Shown piece after piece: positions 9,729 to 18,761 of a stretch of DNA of 59,892 nt. Every line of letters starts with the position of its first letter. Position 1 is the stretch's first letter. Source of the DNA: Chloroflexota bacterium. Its GTDB lineage: Bacteria; Chloroflexota; Anaerolineae; Promineifilales; Promineifilaceae. Made by a program: the position numbers and the translations under genes. The notes below the pieces were generated by a model. It was not told the origin of the DNA. It made no database searches and saw only the letters and a list, made by a program, of their open reading frames with translations. The stretch is from NCBI GenBank assembly GCA_013112725.1, contig JABFFZ010000027.1, positions 1-59,892 of the forward strand, written 5' to 3'.

Positions 9729-11810
9729 TTATGGTTCGATTACCGTCTCCGAAACCAAAACAAGTTCATTTTCTTCCAGCGCAAAAACCTGCTCTACATG
9801 TTCGGTCGGGCAGCACATCGGGTCATCTGCGCCTGCCTGTACCATATCTACCACAATCGTATTGCGGGTAATGTCCAGCGAATTGATAATGGCCCGGTCG
9901 CCCAAGTATATCGTGGCCGTATTCACCAACTGCCCATTTTCATCCTGCGTAAACAGTGCCAGGTAATAAAACGTGCCGGTGCCGCCAGTATTGACAGTGA
10001 TAACCGTGGCAACAGCAAATTGACCGTTCAATGTGCCGGTAGCGGCCACGCCCGTCCAGGTCACAACTAACTCTGTAGCTGACCCTTCGGCAACAGGCTC
10101 ACGGTATTCGCCATTTTCCAAAGTGACGGAACCAGCCGGAGACTCTTCCACCGTGTAGGTGGTATTAGCCAGGAATTGTTGAAGCGCCGGCTCTACAAAA
10201 CCGGCCGCTTGAAACAAGGCCACTAATGCGCCGTCGGCGTCGCGCATTTCCACCTGGGGGCCATCTATGCGATAGGTCATGGCCGTATTCAACGCCGCCA
10301 GGTATTGTGCTTCCTGCTCCATCACCCCTTCCGGCGTTTCACAGAACATCATCGTAGAAACAGCCAGATCAATCATGATGTTTTCACCATCCACCTCATA
10401 CATAGTGCTGTAATTGTTACAGCCACCAAAACCAGACAATGTACCATCTTCGCCAAATTGAGCAGTGATTTCCGTGCCTAGAATCAGGCTAACCACGGCC
10501 TGGTTGCCGTTGTTAAACGAGATAACATCCCAATTGCTGCCGGCCAGCGCGGGCGCAACCTCGACCGTAAAAATCACAGCCAGACTGCCATCAGCGGTGT
10601 ACAGTTCCAGTGTGTCGCCCATCAGTTGATAGGTAGCCGCGGATTGCAGCGCCGCCAAATAAGCCGCTTCTTGCTGCATCACATCTTCCTGGCAGGCCAT
10701 CATGGTGGAAGCCAATGGGCCGATGGTAATGTTATTGCCGCTGGTGGTGTAGGCGCCACTGAAGCTGTTACAACCACCGTTGCCGGAAACCATGCCATCA
10801 GGGGTGAACACGGCCGTCAACCGCATCCCGCTGATCACACCAACAATGGCCTGCCCACCACTGTTGTAGGAAGTCACCAGCCAGGTGTTGTCAGACAGGC
10901 TGGCGGGTGGTTGGGCCATATAGTCGGCCAGCAGCGCGCCATCGGCAGCGCGCAGTTCCAGTCGGTCGCCGCTAATGCGGTAGGTAGCGGCCTGCGGCAG
11001 CGCCGCCAGGTACGTCATTTCCTGCTCCGCTTGAGGCTGGTCGCAGGCCCGACGGGTGGTGGCTATTTGTTCACTGATGCTAATGTTGTTGCCATCGATG
11101 GTGTAGCTGGTGGTGTAGTTATTACAGCCGGTGGAACCAGACAGGGTACCATCGGCGCCGAAAACGGCCGTTATCGGCGCCGCCGCCAGCACAGAAACCA
11201 CCGCCTGACGGCCGTTGTTATAGCTGATACCTTGCCACATGGTGTCAGCCAAGGTCGCCGGTTGTTTGACGCTATACGTTAACACGCTATTTCCATCCTT
11301 ATCCGCCAGGGTAAGTTGATTGCCATTTATCTGAAACTGGCTTACCTGCCCTAACACTGCCAGGTAACTACTCTCCTGGTTCATCACCTCTTCCGGGAAA
11401 CAAAACATTTCGGTAGAACCGGCCATGCCCAGACTCAACACGTTGCCACTGATCTGGTATTCACCAAAGTAACGGTTACAACCGGCGCTGCCACTGTAAC
11501 CACCGTCCTGAAATTCCAGGGTGATTTCGCTGTCGGCCAGTACATTCACCTGGTTCCCAGTTGTATCCTGGAGTGTCTCCAGAGACCACAATGTACCAGA
11601 TAAGGGATCATCGCCAACGGCCGTGTCCATTTCCACCACCGTTTCCTCAACCACTTCCTCGGCCGTTTCCACCACTGTTCCGGTATCCGGGGGCGTGGTG
11701 GGTTCGGGCACGGCCGTTGCCGTTGCCTGGCTGGCCGGCGTTTGGGTACTCCCGCACGCCGCCAGCGCCAGCATTCCTATAAGCAAAAGTAATATGTTAA
11801 CCAGTTTCAT
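9729..11810 (-). CDS. Lipoprotein with four tandem META (HslJ-like) domains
   Basis: A 693-residue exported lipoprotein. A signal peptide ends in lipobox LAAC (Cys19), then a short Thr/Val-rich linker. Four META/HslJ-like repeats of about 115 residues follow (about 75-180, 185-300, 305-420 and 425-535), each with a W near its start, an [AG]GCN motif (SAGCNRYFG, STGCNNY, NGGCNSF, FGGCNNY), a second conserved Cys (FC, AC) and a YLA(A)L segment. A C-terminal domain of about 150 residues has no obvious relative. The HslJ domain is associated with outer-surface stress and metal tolerance; function here is unknown. GGAG lies 11 bases before the ATG. Confidence 0.85.
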   Translation of the reverse strand: MKLVNILLLLIGMLALAACGSTQTPASQATATAVPEPTTPPDTGTVVETAEEVVEETVVEMDTAVGDDPLSGTLWSLETLQDTTGNQVNVLADSEITLEFQDGGYSGSAGCNRYFGEYQISGNVLSLGMAGSTEMFCFPEEVMNQESSYLAVLGQVSQFQINGNQLTLADKDGNSVLTYSVKQPATLADTMWQGISYNNGRQAVVSVLAAAPITAVFGADGTLSGSTGCNNYTTSYTIDGNNISISEQIATTRRACDQPQAEQEMTYLAALPQAATYRISGDRLELRAADGALLADYMAQPPASLSDNTWLVTSYNSGGQAIVGVISGMRLTAVFTPDGMVSGNGGCNSFSGAYTTSGNNITIGPLASTMMACQEDVMQQEAAYLAALQSAATYQLMGDTLELYTADGSLAVIFTVEVAPALAGSNWDVISFNNGNQAVVSLILGTEITAQFGEDGTLSGFGGCNNYSTMYEVDGENIMIDLAVSTMMFCETPEGVMEQEAQYLAALNTAMTYRIDGPQVEMRDADGALVALFQAAGFVEPALQQFLANTTYTVEESPAGSVTLENGEYREPVAEGSATELVVTWTGVAATGTLNGQFAVATVITVNTGGTGTFYYLALFTQDENGQLVNTATIYLGDRAIINSLDITRNTIVVDMVQAGADDPMCCPTEHVEQVFALEENELVLVSETVIEP

Positions 11811-12236
11811 CCTACAAAATTCTCCTTATGTTAATAAAGATTGTTGGTTGGTCAGGCAGAGTGTACTAAATTCATCCACCATTAGTGACCATAGTGCTGC
11901 TCTTAAGGGCTTTGTTCCCATTCTCACAAACGGTTCATAAAAAATGCCAGATAAGAGGACTATGGCACAACTTCAGCGCCAATGACAATCAACCACCAAC
12001 CCACACCAACTGCGACCCAATCATCCCGTCCCGGCAGATTCCAAATCTAATGTTAACAGTCCAATTGGCAATTGAAATCCCTTGCTTCTGCTCAGGACAC
12101 ATCTCTCATAGGTTACCAGACCAAATTCTGCTACAAATTTTAGGCAAGTGTAGACAACCCCACATGCTTGTGATAATCTTTAGCCACTGAATCAATCAAA
12201 CCACCCATAACTGTATTGAGTTTGAGGAACAGCACT
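11811..12236. other. 426-bp gap between divergent genes
   Basis: No coding frame is convincing here. The right end has a candidate extended -10, TGTGATAAT at 12169-12177, about 60 bases before the response regulator start, but no good -35 box. AAGGAG for the META lipoprotein lies at the left edge. No repeat family found elsewhere in the window was recognised. Confidence 0.4.
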
Positions 12237-12638
12237 ATGGCCGACGAGGTGAAAAAAGTAGTTTGCATCGAAGACGAACTGGAGATGATCGAGTTGGTAA
12301 AACTCATCCTCGGTCGTAATAAATTTGACGTAACCGGCGCCGTTGGTGGGCATGAAGGTCTGGAGAAAATTACGGAGATCAAACCTGACCTTGTCTTGCT
12401 CGATTTGATGATGCCAGAAATGGACGGTTGGGAAGTCTACCAGAAGATGAAAGCCTCTGACGACATGCGCGATATTCCGGTAATTGTGGTGACGGCCAAA
12501 GCGCAAAGCATTGATCGTGTCTTGGGCCTGCACATTGCCCGTGTGGATGATTACATCACCAAGCCGTTTGGCCCACAAGAATTGTTGGACAGTGTAGAGC
12601 GGGTTATTAACAACCGCACGAAACAAAAAGCCGGCTAA
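12237..12638 (+). CDS. Single-domain response regulator
   Basis: A 133-residue CheY-like receiver with no output domain. It has the acidic pocket IEDE, the phospho-acceptor in LLDLMMPEMDG (Asp56), VTAKA and the ITKPFGP Lys. Stand-alone receivers act as phosphorelay shuttles or bind a partner. ATG 12237 is chosen because GAGGAA precedes it by 8 bases; the frame is open 7 codons further upstream. No kinase is adjacent; the orphan hybrid kinase at 6445 is a candidate partner. A strong terminator follows. Confidence 0.92.
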   Translation: MADEVKKVVCIEDELEMIELVKLILGRNKFDVTGAVGGHEGLEKITEIKPDLVLLDLMMPEMDGWEVYQKMKASDDMRDIPVIVVTAKAQSIDRVLGLHIARVDDYITKPFGPQELLDSVERVINNRTKQKAG

Positions 12639-12683
12639 ATCCCCCCTGATTTCTTTTCAGAAACAAGCGATTAACTATCCCAG

Positions 12684-12718
12684 GCCCATTTAAACACTAA
12701 ATGGGCTTTTTTGTTTTT
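12684..12718 (+). terminator. Rho-independent terminator
   Basis: A perfect 9-base stem (GCCCATTTA at 12684-12692 and TAAATGGGC at 12698-12706) with a 5-base loop is followed by TTTTTTGTTTTT. It ends the response regulator transcript. Confidence 0.9.
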
Positions 12719-12876
12719 AATTCCCTCCTCAGCAACAACACAACACAGTCACTTAACGTCTCTCCGGTGACTTTCCTCAATGCGACTTATGCTGTTTATC
12801 ACTATTCCCGCGTTTAGAGAAGGTTTATAGTGTCAGAAGAGGTAGTAGATTTTCGCCACCTCAACGGAGGTGAGGC

Positions 12877-13335
12877 ATGTTTGCACATTTATTAGTTCCT
12901 TTGGATGGTTCTAAGCTGGCTGAAGCTGCACTCCCCATGGCATTGGCGCTTGCTGGTCGTTTTGAAAGCACCATCACCTTACTGCGCGTGGTGCGCCCAC
13001 CTCATTTTGCAACCAGCAGTAATGATTTCACACAAATATATGTTAGCCTGCGTGAAGATATGCTGGAAGAGGCTACTGCTTATATCCAATTAAAACAAAA
13101 TGATCTCCTGGCAGGCGGTTTCATCGTTAACGGCCGTGTCGCCGAAGGGGAATCTATTGCCGATATTATCTTAAACGCTGCCGATGCGTTGGGGGTTGAT
13201 GCGATTGTGATGAGTACCCACGGCCGTGGGGGCATGAAACGATGGGTCTTCGGCAGTGTGGCTGACAAAATTTTACAACAGGCGCGTGTGCCCATATTGC
13301 TGGTGCGGGCACAACCATCGGAAAGCGATACCTGA
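12877..13335 (+). CDS. Universal stress protein UspA family
   Basis: A 152-residue single-domain USP. It starts MFAHLLVPLDGSKLAE and ends with the ATP-binding loop motif MSTHGRGGMKRWVFGSVADK, so an ATP-binding subtype is likely. These cytosolic proteins accumulate during starvation or stress. The start has a good ribosome site (GGAGG, 8 bases upstream). The next gene begins about 110 bases downstream on the same strand and could be co-transcribed. Confidence 0.93.
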   Translation: MFAHLLVPLDGSKLAEAALPMALALAGRFESTITLLRVVRPPHFATSSNDFTQIYVSLREDMLEEATAYIQLKQNDLLAGGFIVNGRVAEGESIADIILNAADALGVDAIVMSTHGRGGMKRWVFGSVADKILQQARVPILLVRAQPSESDT

Positions 13336-13447
13336 TCCCCGTACCCGATCCCCAACTGCTGCCAACAAGAAAGGTGTCCATCGCCGCGCCATCCGTTTTC
13401 GAGGCGTTACCACAGGCTACCAGTGGCAGCACCTGGAGGGCACAACT

Positions 13448-15265
13448 ATGACAACACAGCGTGTACCACAAAAAGGACATCACGGCCGTTCCGGTTCTAA
13501 CCTGGAATGGATTTTGCTGATTATTTTGCTGATTTTACTCGTCGTCGTGATAGGTTTACTGGCCTGGCAAATTCGCCGCGCCCACTTGGCGCCGCCGACA
13601 GCGCCCACCGCTGCACCGCCGGTCCTGTTGCCGCCAGCCACAGCCGCCAAACCACAGATACAGATTACACCAGGCGTGGGGGTCGTAGGTACGCTGATTA
13701 CCGTTTGGGGCCGAGGTTGGCAGCCAGACGATCAGCTCATTGTCTGTCTGGATGATCTGGGTGACCCGGCCGAGCCACCCATCTATGCGGAAAGCCGGGT
13801 GAACGCAGTCGGAGAATTTTTTGCCACCTTCACCTTTCCTACCGATGTGCAGTGGCGCAGTCTGCCCGATATTCCGGTGATGGTAGAGTCCCGAACGACG
13901 CAGGAAAAGCAAACGGCCGTTTTCAAGCTCATTACCGGCAGCCCAACGGCATTAGCCGCCATGGCCACGCCGACGGCAATTAGCCCCATCGCGCCCGCCA
14001 CGGCCACCCCCTGGCTGCCAACGCCCACACCCACGCCCGGCTGCCTCTACAACATGGCTTTTGTGACCGATGTGACCATTCCCGATGACACGGCCGTGCC
14101 GCCTGGCGTTAACTTCACCAAAACCTGGCGCATTCGCAACACCGGTACGTGCCCCTGGCCGGCGGGCAGCAGTTGGGTGTTTACCGGCGGCGACCAGATG
14201 AATGGGCCAAACGCCGTTTCTGTGCCCGCAGCCCAGCCCGGTGAGACGGCCGATGTTTCTGTGCTGCTGCTCGCGCCCACCACTCCCGACCGTTACACCG
14301 GTTATTGGACGCTGCGCCTACCCGATGGCACGTTGATAAACCAGAGTTACTACATGCGCATTATTGTACCCGCGCCTACGTTCACGCCCACCGCCACACC
14401 TATACCAGCTACAGTCACGGCTACGGCAACGGCAACGGCCGTGCCTGCTACCCCCACCATCACCCAAACGCCTACCGCCATGTCTCCTACACCCACCCCT
14501 CCGGTTATTTACAACTGGCGCGGTGAATACTTCAATAATATGACCTTAGCCGGGCCACCTGCGTTGGTACGAGATGACGCGGCCATCAACTTCAACTGGG
14601 GTGCGGGTGCGCCTGCCAGCGGCATGCCCGCCGATAACTTCTCCGTTCGCTGGCTGCGCAATTTTAGCATAGCGCAAGGGAGCTATCGCTTTTATGCGGC
14701 TATGGATGATGGCCTGCGCCTGTATGTGGATGATTTCCTGCTCATCAATGAATGGCGTGATGCCAGCTACCGCCAGGTTAGCGTGGACCACTGGTTGAGT
14801 GCGGGCAGCCATTTGATCCGGGTGGAGTATTACGAGCATCTGGGAGACGCCCTGGCGCAGGTTTGGTGGGAACCGGTGGCGGGTTATCCTGACTGGCGCG
14901 GCGAGTATTGGGCTAACAAGGATTTGTCTGGCACGCCCATACTCGTGCGCAACGACCAGAACATTGACTTTAATTGGGGATTTTCGGCGCCGGCCCCCGG
15001 TCTGCCCGACGAAAAATTCTCCGCCCGCTGGACGCGTACCATCAACTTTAGCGCCGGTACCTATCGCTTTTATGCCCGCGCCGATGATGGTGTGCGGGTG
15101 CTGGTGGATGGGCAAAAGATCATTGATATGTGGCGTCTCAATGACGGGCGGCGCATCTTTCAAGCAGACATGACCCTACAAGGCAGCCATACCGTCGTTG
15201 TGGAGTATTACGAAGAATCAATCGCCGCCGAGATTCATGTCTGGTATGAACGCATCGGCAACTAA
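13448..15265 (+). CDS. Membrane-anchored surface protein: Nbr1-type Ig domain plus two PA14 domains
   Basis: A 605-residue protein anchored by one N-terminal helix (WILLIILLILLVVVIGLLAW, about residues 19-38) with the rest outside. Order: a beta-sandwich of about 90 residues, a Thr/Pro linker, an Nbr1_D-like Ig domain (TKTWRIRNTGTCPWP), a second Thr/Pro linker, then two PA14 repeats of about 120 residues, each starting WRGEY[FW] and containing RFYA..DDG. PA14 domains usually bind carbohydrates, so cell-wall or polysaccharide binding is likely. ATG 13448 follows GGAGG; the longer upstream frame overlaps uspA and is rejected. Confidence 0.85.
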   Translation: MTTQRVPQKGHHGRSGSNLEWILLIILLILLVVVIGLLAWQIRRAHLAPPTAPTAAPPVLLPPATAAKPQIQITPGVGVVGTLITVWGRGWQPDDQLIVCLDDLGDPAEPPIYAESRVNAVGEFFATFTFPTDVQWRSLPDIPVMVESRTTQEKQTAVFKLITGSPTALAAMATPTAISPIAPATATPWLPTPTPTPGCLYNMAFVTDVTIPDDTAVPPGVNFTKTWRIRNTGTCPWPAGSSWVFTGGDQMNGPNAVSVPAAQPGETADVSVLLLAPTTPDRYTGYWTLRLPDGTLINQSYYMRIIVPAPTFTPTATPIPATVTATATATAVPATPTITQTPTAMSPTPTPPVIYNWRGEYFNNMTLAGPPALVRDDAAINFNWGAGAPASGMPADNFSVRWLRNFSIAQGSYRFYAAMDDGLRLYVDDFLLINEWRDASYRQVSVDHWLSAGSHLIRVEYYEHLGDALAQVWWEPVAGYPDWRGEYWANKDLSGTPILVRNDQNIDFNWGFSAPAPGLPDEKFSARWTRTINFSAGTYRFYARADDGVRVLVDGQKIIDMWRLNDGRRIFQADMTLQGSHTVVVEYYEESIAAEIHVWYERIGN

Positions 15266-15279
15266 CAAGGAAGGGAACA

Positions 15280-15753
15280 ATGATTACGTTAGACAAACCT
15301 GTTTATTTGACGGAAAAAGGCCGGACAGAACTGGAAGCGGAGTTGGCCTACTTGCAAGATAATAAACGCCTGGAAACTATCGCCCGCCTGCAAGAAGCCA
15401 GAGGCGGTGGCGACTGGATGGACAACACCGAGCATATGCTTATCGAAGAAGAACTGGCTTTTATAGATGCCCGTATCCAGGAAATCAGCTACATGCTCGA
15501 CCACGCCCAACTGATTGAACCGGGTAATGAAGATAACCAGGTAGACGTAGGCGAAACAGTCATCATCCAGACGGACGATGGTGGGATGGAGGAATACACC
15601 ATTGTTGGGGTAGCTGAGGCTGACCCTGGCCGAGGTTTTATCTCCAATGAATCACCTTTGGGCCATGCCTTGCTGCGCCACAAAGTAGGCGACGAGGTAA
15701 TCGTCAAAGCGCCTATTGGTGAGTTGCACTATCGCATTGTGGCGCTGAGTTAG
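15280..15753 (+). CDS. greA: Transcription elongation factor GreA
   Basis: A 157-residue protein of normal GreA length. The N-terminal coiled coil (YLTEKGRTELEAELAYLQ ... RIQEISYMLDHAQLI) would reach into the RNA polymerase secondary channel, and the C-terminal FKBP-like domain ends SPLGHALLRHKVGDEVIVKA. It rescues backtracked polymerase by stimulating transcript cleavage. Start supported by AAGGAAGGG. It is only 14 bases after the PA14 gene, so they may share a transcript. Confidence 0.95.
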   Translation: MITLDKPVYLTEKGRTELEAELAYLQDNKRLETIARLQEARGGGDWMDNTEHMLIEEELAFIDARIQEISYMLDHAQLIEPGNEDNQVDVGETVIIQTDDGGMEEYTIVGVAEADPGRGFISNESPLGHALLRHKVGDEVIVKAPIGELHYRIVALS

Positions 15754-15762
15754 GGGGAATGA

Positions 15763-15808
15763 GATGATTAGAGATTAGGAGATTGAATCTCCTAACCTCT
15801 CAATCTCC
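15763..15808. terminator. Palindrome after greA, GGAGATTGG family
   Basis: Near-perfect arms (GATTAGGAGATT and AATCTCCTAACC, one mismatch) separated by a single base, followed by a further AATCTCC copy. Probable transcript end of greA; no T tract. Confidence 0.5.
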
Positions 15809-15908
15809 CAATTCTATTCTGACAATTCTCCTGTGCCTGGTTATGACGGCTGGGGTATACTTGGCGCGTCGCTCTGGAATTTGCTAAATTTAGCGACGGG
15901 ATGAGAGT

Positions 15909-17027
15909 ATGCCTGGGAAGCCGGTTTCACGATTGACCTTTTTAGCCAGTTATGTACTGGCTTTTTTCTTTTTTGGTACTCTGGCAGGCTGTGGCTCAAG
16001 CAGCGAATCAGCCGCTTCGGCAGGCTCATTACACGCAGCACCGAGTTCTATTGCCAGCAACCAACCGGCGCTGGCGGCAGTGAGTACGGCCCCTTCGACA
16101 GGCTCAGGGCAGGCCGCAGCCACGCCACCATCAGTCACCAACGGGCCGCCAGCAACGCCAACGGCCGTGCCCACCCGCACCCTCTCGCCAACCCCAACTC
16201 TGACTCCCATTCCCACGGAGACGCCTACGCCACTGCCCACACCAACACCCACTCTGCCGCCCGCCCCGGCCGAGGTGTACGTGAATGGCGTTGCCCCCGG
16301 TTGGTTTGTGCTGCTGCCGGAAGAAACGGTACAGCGCACACGCGAAATTTGGGCGCTGGGGCAGGCAGCCGGGCGCGATCCCCATCGCTTCTCCAAAATC
16401 GGTGACAGCATTGTGGACACGCACGAATTTTTTACCTGGTTTGACGAAGGCAACTACGAGTTAGGTGACTATGCCTATTTGCAGGGGGTAATAGATTATT
16501 TTGCGGGGTCCTACGGCCGTCATGGGGTCGCGCTCAAAGTGGGGCTAAACAGCGCCGTTGTCACCGACCCGGCCTGGGCCGACAAGGAGTTGTGTTACGC
16601 CAACGAATCGCCGCTGGCCTGTGAAATTCGCCTGAACAACCCGGCCATCTTGCTCATCCACTTTGGCACCAACGACTATTCCGGCTCCTATGAAGGCAAC
16701 ATGCGCGAGATTGTGGAATATGCCCTGGCCGAAAGCATTGTGCCCATCCTCATCACCAAAGCCAATCGAATTGAGGGCAGCAATTACCACAACAATGTCG
16801 TGCGCCAGTTAGCGGCCGAATACCACATTCCGGTGTGGGATTTCGATGTGGTGGCGGAGACGCTGCCGGGGCGCGGCCTGGAGCAAGACGAACATCACAT
16901 GACCTTTAACCAGCGCCCCGTTTACAATAGTGACCGCTTTATCTACACCGGCTACGGCGCGTTTAACCTCACCGGGCTGATTGTCCTGGATACCTTTCTC
17001 CGCGAAGTGATTATGGGGGAAGAATAG
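15909..17027 (+). CDS. SGNH/GDSL-hydrolase-like lipoprotein
   Basis: A 372-residue lipoprotein with a signal peptide ending in lipobox LAGC, then a Ser/Thr/Pro-rich linker to about residue 115. The catalytic part resembles SGNH hydrolases: KIGDSIVDT with the Ser nucleophile, HFGTNDYSG with the conserved Asn, and a late D..HH pair (QDEHHMTFN). Esterase or acyl-group hydrolase activity outside the membrane is likely. Two oddities: a terminator-like hairpin lies within the signal-peptide codons (15944-15974), and a known repeat sequence encodes PSTGSGQA inside the linker (16091-16113). Confidence 0.8.
   Translation: MPGKPVSRLTFLASYVLAFFFFGTLAGCGSSSESAASAGSLHAAPSSIASNQPALAAVSTAPSTGSGQAAATPPSVTNGPPATPTAVPTRTLSPTPTLTPIPTETPTPLPTPTPTLPPAPAEVYVNGVAPGWFVLLPEETVQRTREIWALGQAAGRDPHRFSKIGDSIVDTHEFFTWFDEGNYELGDYAYLQGVIDYFAGSYGRHGVALKVGLNSAVVTDPAWADKELCYANESPLACEIRLNNPAILLIHFGTNDYSGSYEGNMREIVEYALAESIVPILITKANRIEGSNYHNNVVRQLAAEYHIPVWDFDVVAETLPGRGLEQDEHHMTFNQRPVYNSDRFIYTGYGAFNLTGLIVLDTFLREVIMGEE
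15944..15974 (+). terminator. Terminator-like hairpin inside signal-peptide codons
   Basis: AGCCAGT (15944-15950), a 5-base loop and ACTGGCT (15956-15962) are followed by TTTTTCTTTTTT. By sequence this is an intrinsic terminator, but it is codons 12-22 of the SGNH lipoprotein, reading LASYVLAFFFF. It may attenuate expression or may simply reflect hydrophobic codon use. Confidence 0.5.
16091..16113 (+). repeat. CCCTTCGACAGGCTCAGGGC-type repeat in reading frame
   Basis: A 23-base element that encodes PSTGSGQ in the SGNH lipoprotein linker. Variant copies occur at 19717-19744 inside DUF2877 and at 21089-21111 in a long intergenic repeat. Confidence 0.7.
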
Positions 17028-17040
17028 ATCTACGGTCTTG

Positions 17041-17115
17041 ACGGATGAGACGGATTTTCACGGATTTGTTTTTGTCTATCCGCGAAAATCCGTCCTATCC
17101 GTGTCATCCGTGATC
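17041..17115. repeat. Intergenic palindrome, ACGGATTTTCACGGAT family
   Basis: Arms of about 23 bases match at 20 positions, built from CGGATTTTC and ATCCGT units. It lies between the convergent SGNH lipoprotein and P450 genes; a related copy is at 37222-37311 between nadA and nadB. Confidence 0.65.
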
Positions 17116-18537
17116 CTATACAACAACTAACTCCGGTAATTCCGTATCTTTCCATTCTTGTCTGGGTTCACGCGCGGCGACGATCATAGGCAGGCCGCCG
17201 GCGGGGGACATGGTGATGAGCGTGTCCGGCTGCACGGCCGTGCCCGCCACCAGCCGCAGCCGGACACGCTGGGCCATCGTCGCCAGGATCAATTGTGCTT
17301 CCATCATCGCAAACGAGTTGCCGATGCAGACGCGCGGCCCGCCGCCAAAGGGCATGTAAGCATATTTGGGCAGCGATTTCTCCATCTCCGGCGTCCACCG
17401 TTCCGGTAGGAATTGTTCCGGGTTGGGGAAATAGTGCGGCTGCCGGTGCATCACATACGGGGCAATAAAAATCATGCTCCCCTGGGGGATGGCATAGCCG
17501 CCAATTTCCACGTTGGTCAGGGGTGTACGGCCGTTCAAAATCCAGGCCGGTGGGTAAAGCCGCATCGCTTCTTTAATCACTTGCAACGTATACGGCAGGT
17601 GGGGTAAATCGTCCACTGTGGGCGAGCGCCCTTCTAAAACCGCATCCAACTCCGCGTGTAATTTTGCTTCCGCCGCCGGGTTTTGGGAGAGCAAATACCA
17701 CGTCCAACTGAGGGCATTAGAGGTCGTCTCGTGCCCGGCGGCAAAGAGGGTGGCCACTTCGTCACGCAGCTGCCGATCATCCATGTAACCACCGTCTTCA
17801 TCTTGGGACAACATGAGCATGGAGAGCAAGTCGCCATTATCGGCAATTTGTCCGTTTACGGCCGTGGCCCGGCGCTCACCGATAATCCGTTCAATGGTCC
17901 GGTTGTAGTCAGCAATCGCCCGCTTCCGCTGGCGATTACCGGCAGTGGGCAGCCAGTTAGGCAGCACAAAACCGCGCCGGTAATCGCCATTGGAGACCGC
18001 CTGCAAATCGTGAATGGCCCGACCGACGGACACGGCCGTGTCTTCCGCCTCCGTCACCGCATCGGCATCAAACAATGTCTTGGAGACAATGTGCATGGTC
18101 AGGCGCATCATATCATCGGCCACATCCCGCTTTTGCCCATCCTGCCAATCCGCCAGCAAATGGTCGGTATACGCCACCATCACCTCCGCATACGTGCGAA
18201 TGCGCTTCATGTGAAAGGCCGGCTGCGCCAGCCGCCGCTGCCGGGCATGAAAAGCGCCTTCGCTGGTCAACAGCCCATTGCTCAGGAATTTGCCCAGAAT
18301 CTGGCGATCCAGAGGTGCCTTTTCAAATTTATCTGACTGTGTTACCAGCACTTCCCGCACGTAGTCTGAATCCGCCAGCAAATAGGTGTGATTGTGATAT
18401 TGGGCCAGCCGGAAATGAACCATGCCGCCATACGTTTGTGCCAATTGCCGCAAAAACTCAGGGGGATTCGCACCAAAATCACGCAAACTGCCTACCAATA
18501 AATTCCCCTTTGGCCCAGGAGGACGTCGGGTGGTCAT
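17116..18537 (-). CDS. Cytochrome P450
   Basis: A 473-residue soluble P450. It has the I-helix AGHETT motif (267-272) for oxygen activation, the K-helix ExxR (Glu323, Arg326), a PERW segment, and the heme loop FGGGPRVCIGN with ligand Cys404. The sequence resembles CYP102-heme-domain/CYP4-like fatty-acid or terpenoid hydroxylases rather than actinobacterial drug P450s; the substrate is unknown. No redox partner is adjacent. AAGGAG precedes the start by 8 bases. It is divergent from a TetR regulator, which probably controls it through the palindromes at 18613 and 18666. Confidence 0.95.
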   Translation of the reverse strand: MTTRRPPGPKGNLLVGSLRDFGANPPEFLRQLAQTYGGMVHFRLAQYHNHTYLLADSDYVREVLVTQSDKFEKAPLDRQILGKFLSNGLLTSEGAFHARQRRLAQPAFHMKRIRTYAEVMVAYTDHLLADWQDGQKRDVADDMMRLTMHIVSKTLFDADAVTEAEDTAVSVGRAIHDLQAVSNGDYRRGFVLPNWLPTAGNRQRKRAIADYNRTIERIIGERRATAVNGQIADNGDLLSMLMLSQDEDGGYMDDRQLRDEVATLFAAGHETTSNALSWTWYLLSQNPAAEAKLHAELDAVLEGRSPTVDDLPHLPYTLQVIKEAMRLYPPAWILNGRTPLTNVEIGGYAIPQGSMIFIAPYVMHRQPHYFPNPEQFLPERWTPEMEKSLPKYAYMPFGGGPRVCIGNSFAMMEAQLILATMAQRVRLRLVAGTAVQPDTLITMSPAGGLPMIVAAREPRQEWKDTELPELVVV

Positions 18538-18601
18538 ACCATTTACTCCTTTTGGAATAAAACCTGACAGGTCTTCAAAAAGCTGCCAGGCAATTAGTTA
18601 A

Positions 18602-18639
18602 TTGACAAGTTGTTGATTTATCAATCAATCGTCTATAAA
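18602..18639 (+). promoter_or_regulatory. Candidate tetR promoter
   Basis: TTGTTG (18610-18615) and TATAAA (18634-18639) are 18 bases apart on the strand of the TetR gene. The 18613-18628 palindrome overlaps this element, as expected for autoregulation. Inferred only. Confidence 0.35.
18613..18628. promoter_or_regulatory. Candidate TetR operator 1
   Basis: TTGATT and AATCAA form 6-base perfect arms around a 4-base centre in the P450/TetR intergenic region. Confidence 0.4.
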
Positions 18640-18665
18640 ATAACGCAGGTAATATCGTGTGTCAA

Positions 18666-18689
18666 GCAACAATTTGACCGATTTGTTGC
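18666..18689. promoter_or_regulatory. Candidate TetR operator 2
   Basis: GCAACAA and TTGTTGC form 7-base perfect arms, nested in flanking GTGTC and GACAC on the same axis, between the divergent P450 and TetR genes. The nesting makes this the better operator candidate. Confidence 0.45.
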
Positions 18690-18713
18690 AAACTCGACAC
18701 GTGTTGAAAATTC

Positions 18714-18746
18714 AGACCTGACAGGTTTTGCAAACCTGTCAGGTCT
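18714..18746. repeat. Palindrome, CAGACCTGACAGGTTT family
   Basis: Perfect 15-base arms AGACCTGACAGGTTT and AAACCTGTCAGGTCT with a 3-base loop, immediately before the TetR ribosome site. Relatives: 18560-18592, 35226-35258, 38948-39011 and 44152-44214. Confidence 0.7.
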
Positions 18747-18761
18747 TAACAGGAGAACGGT

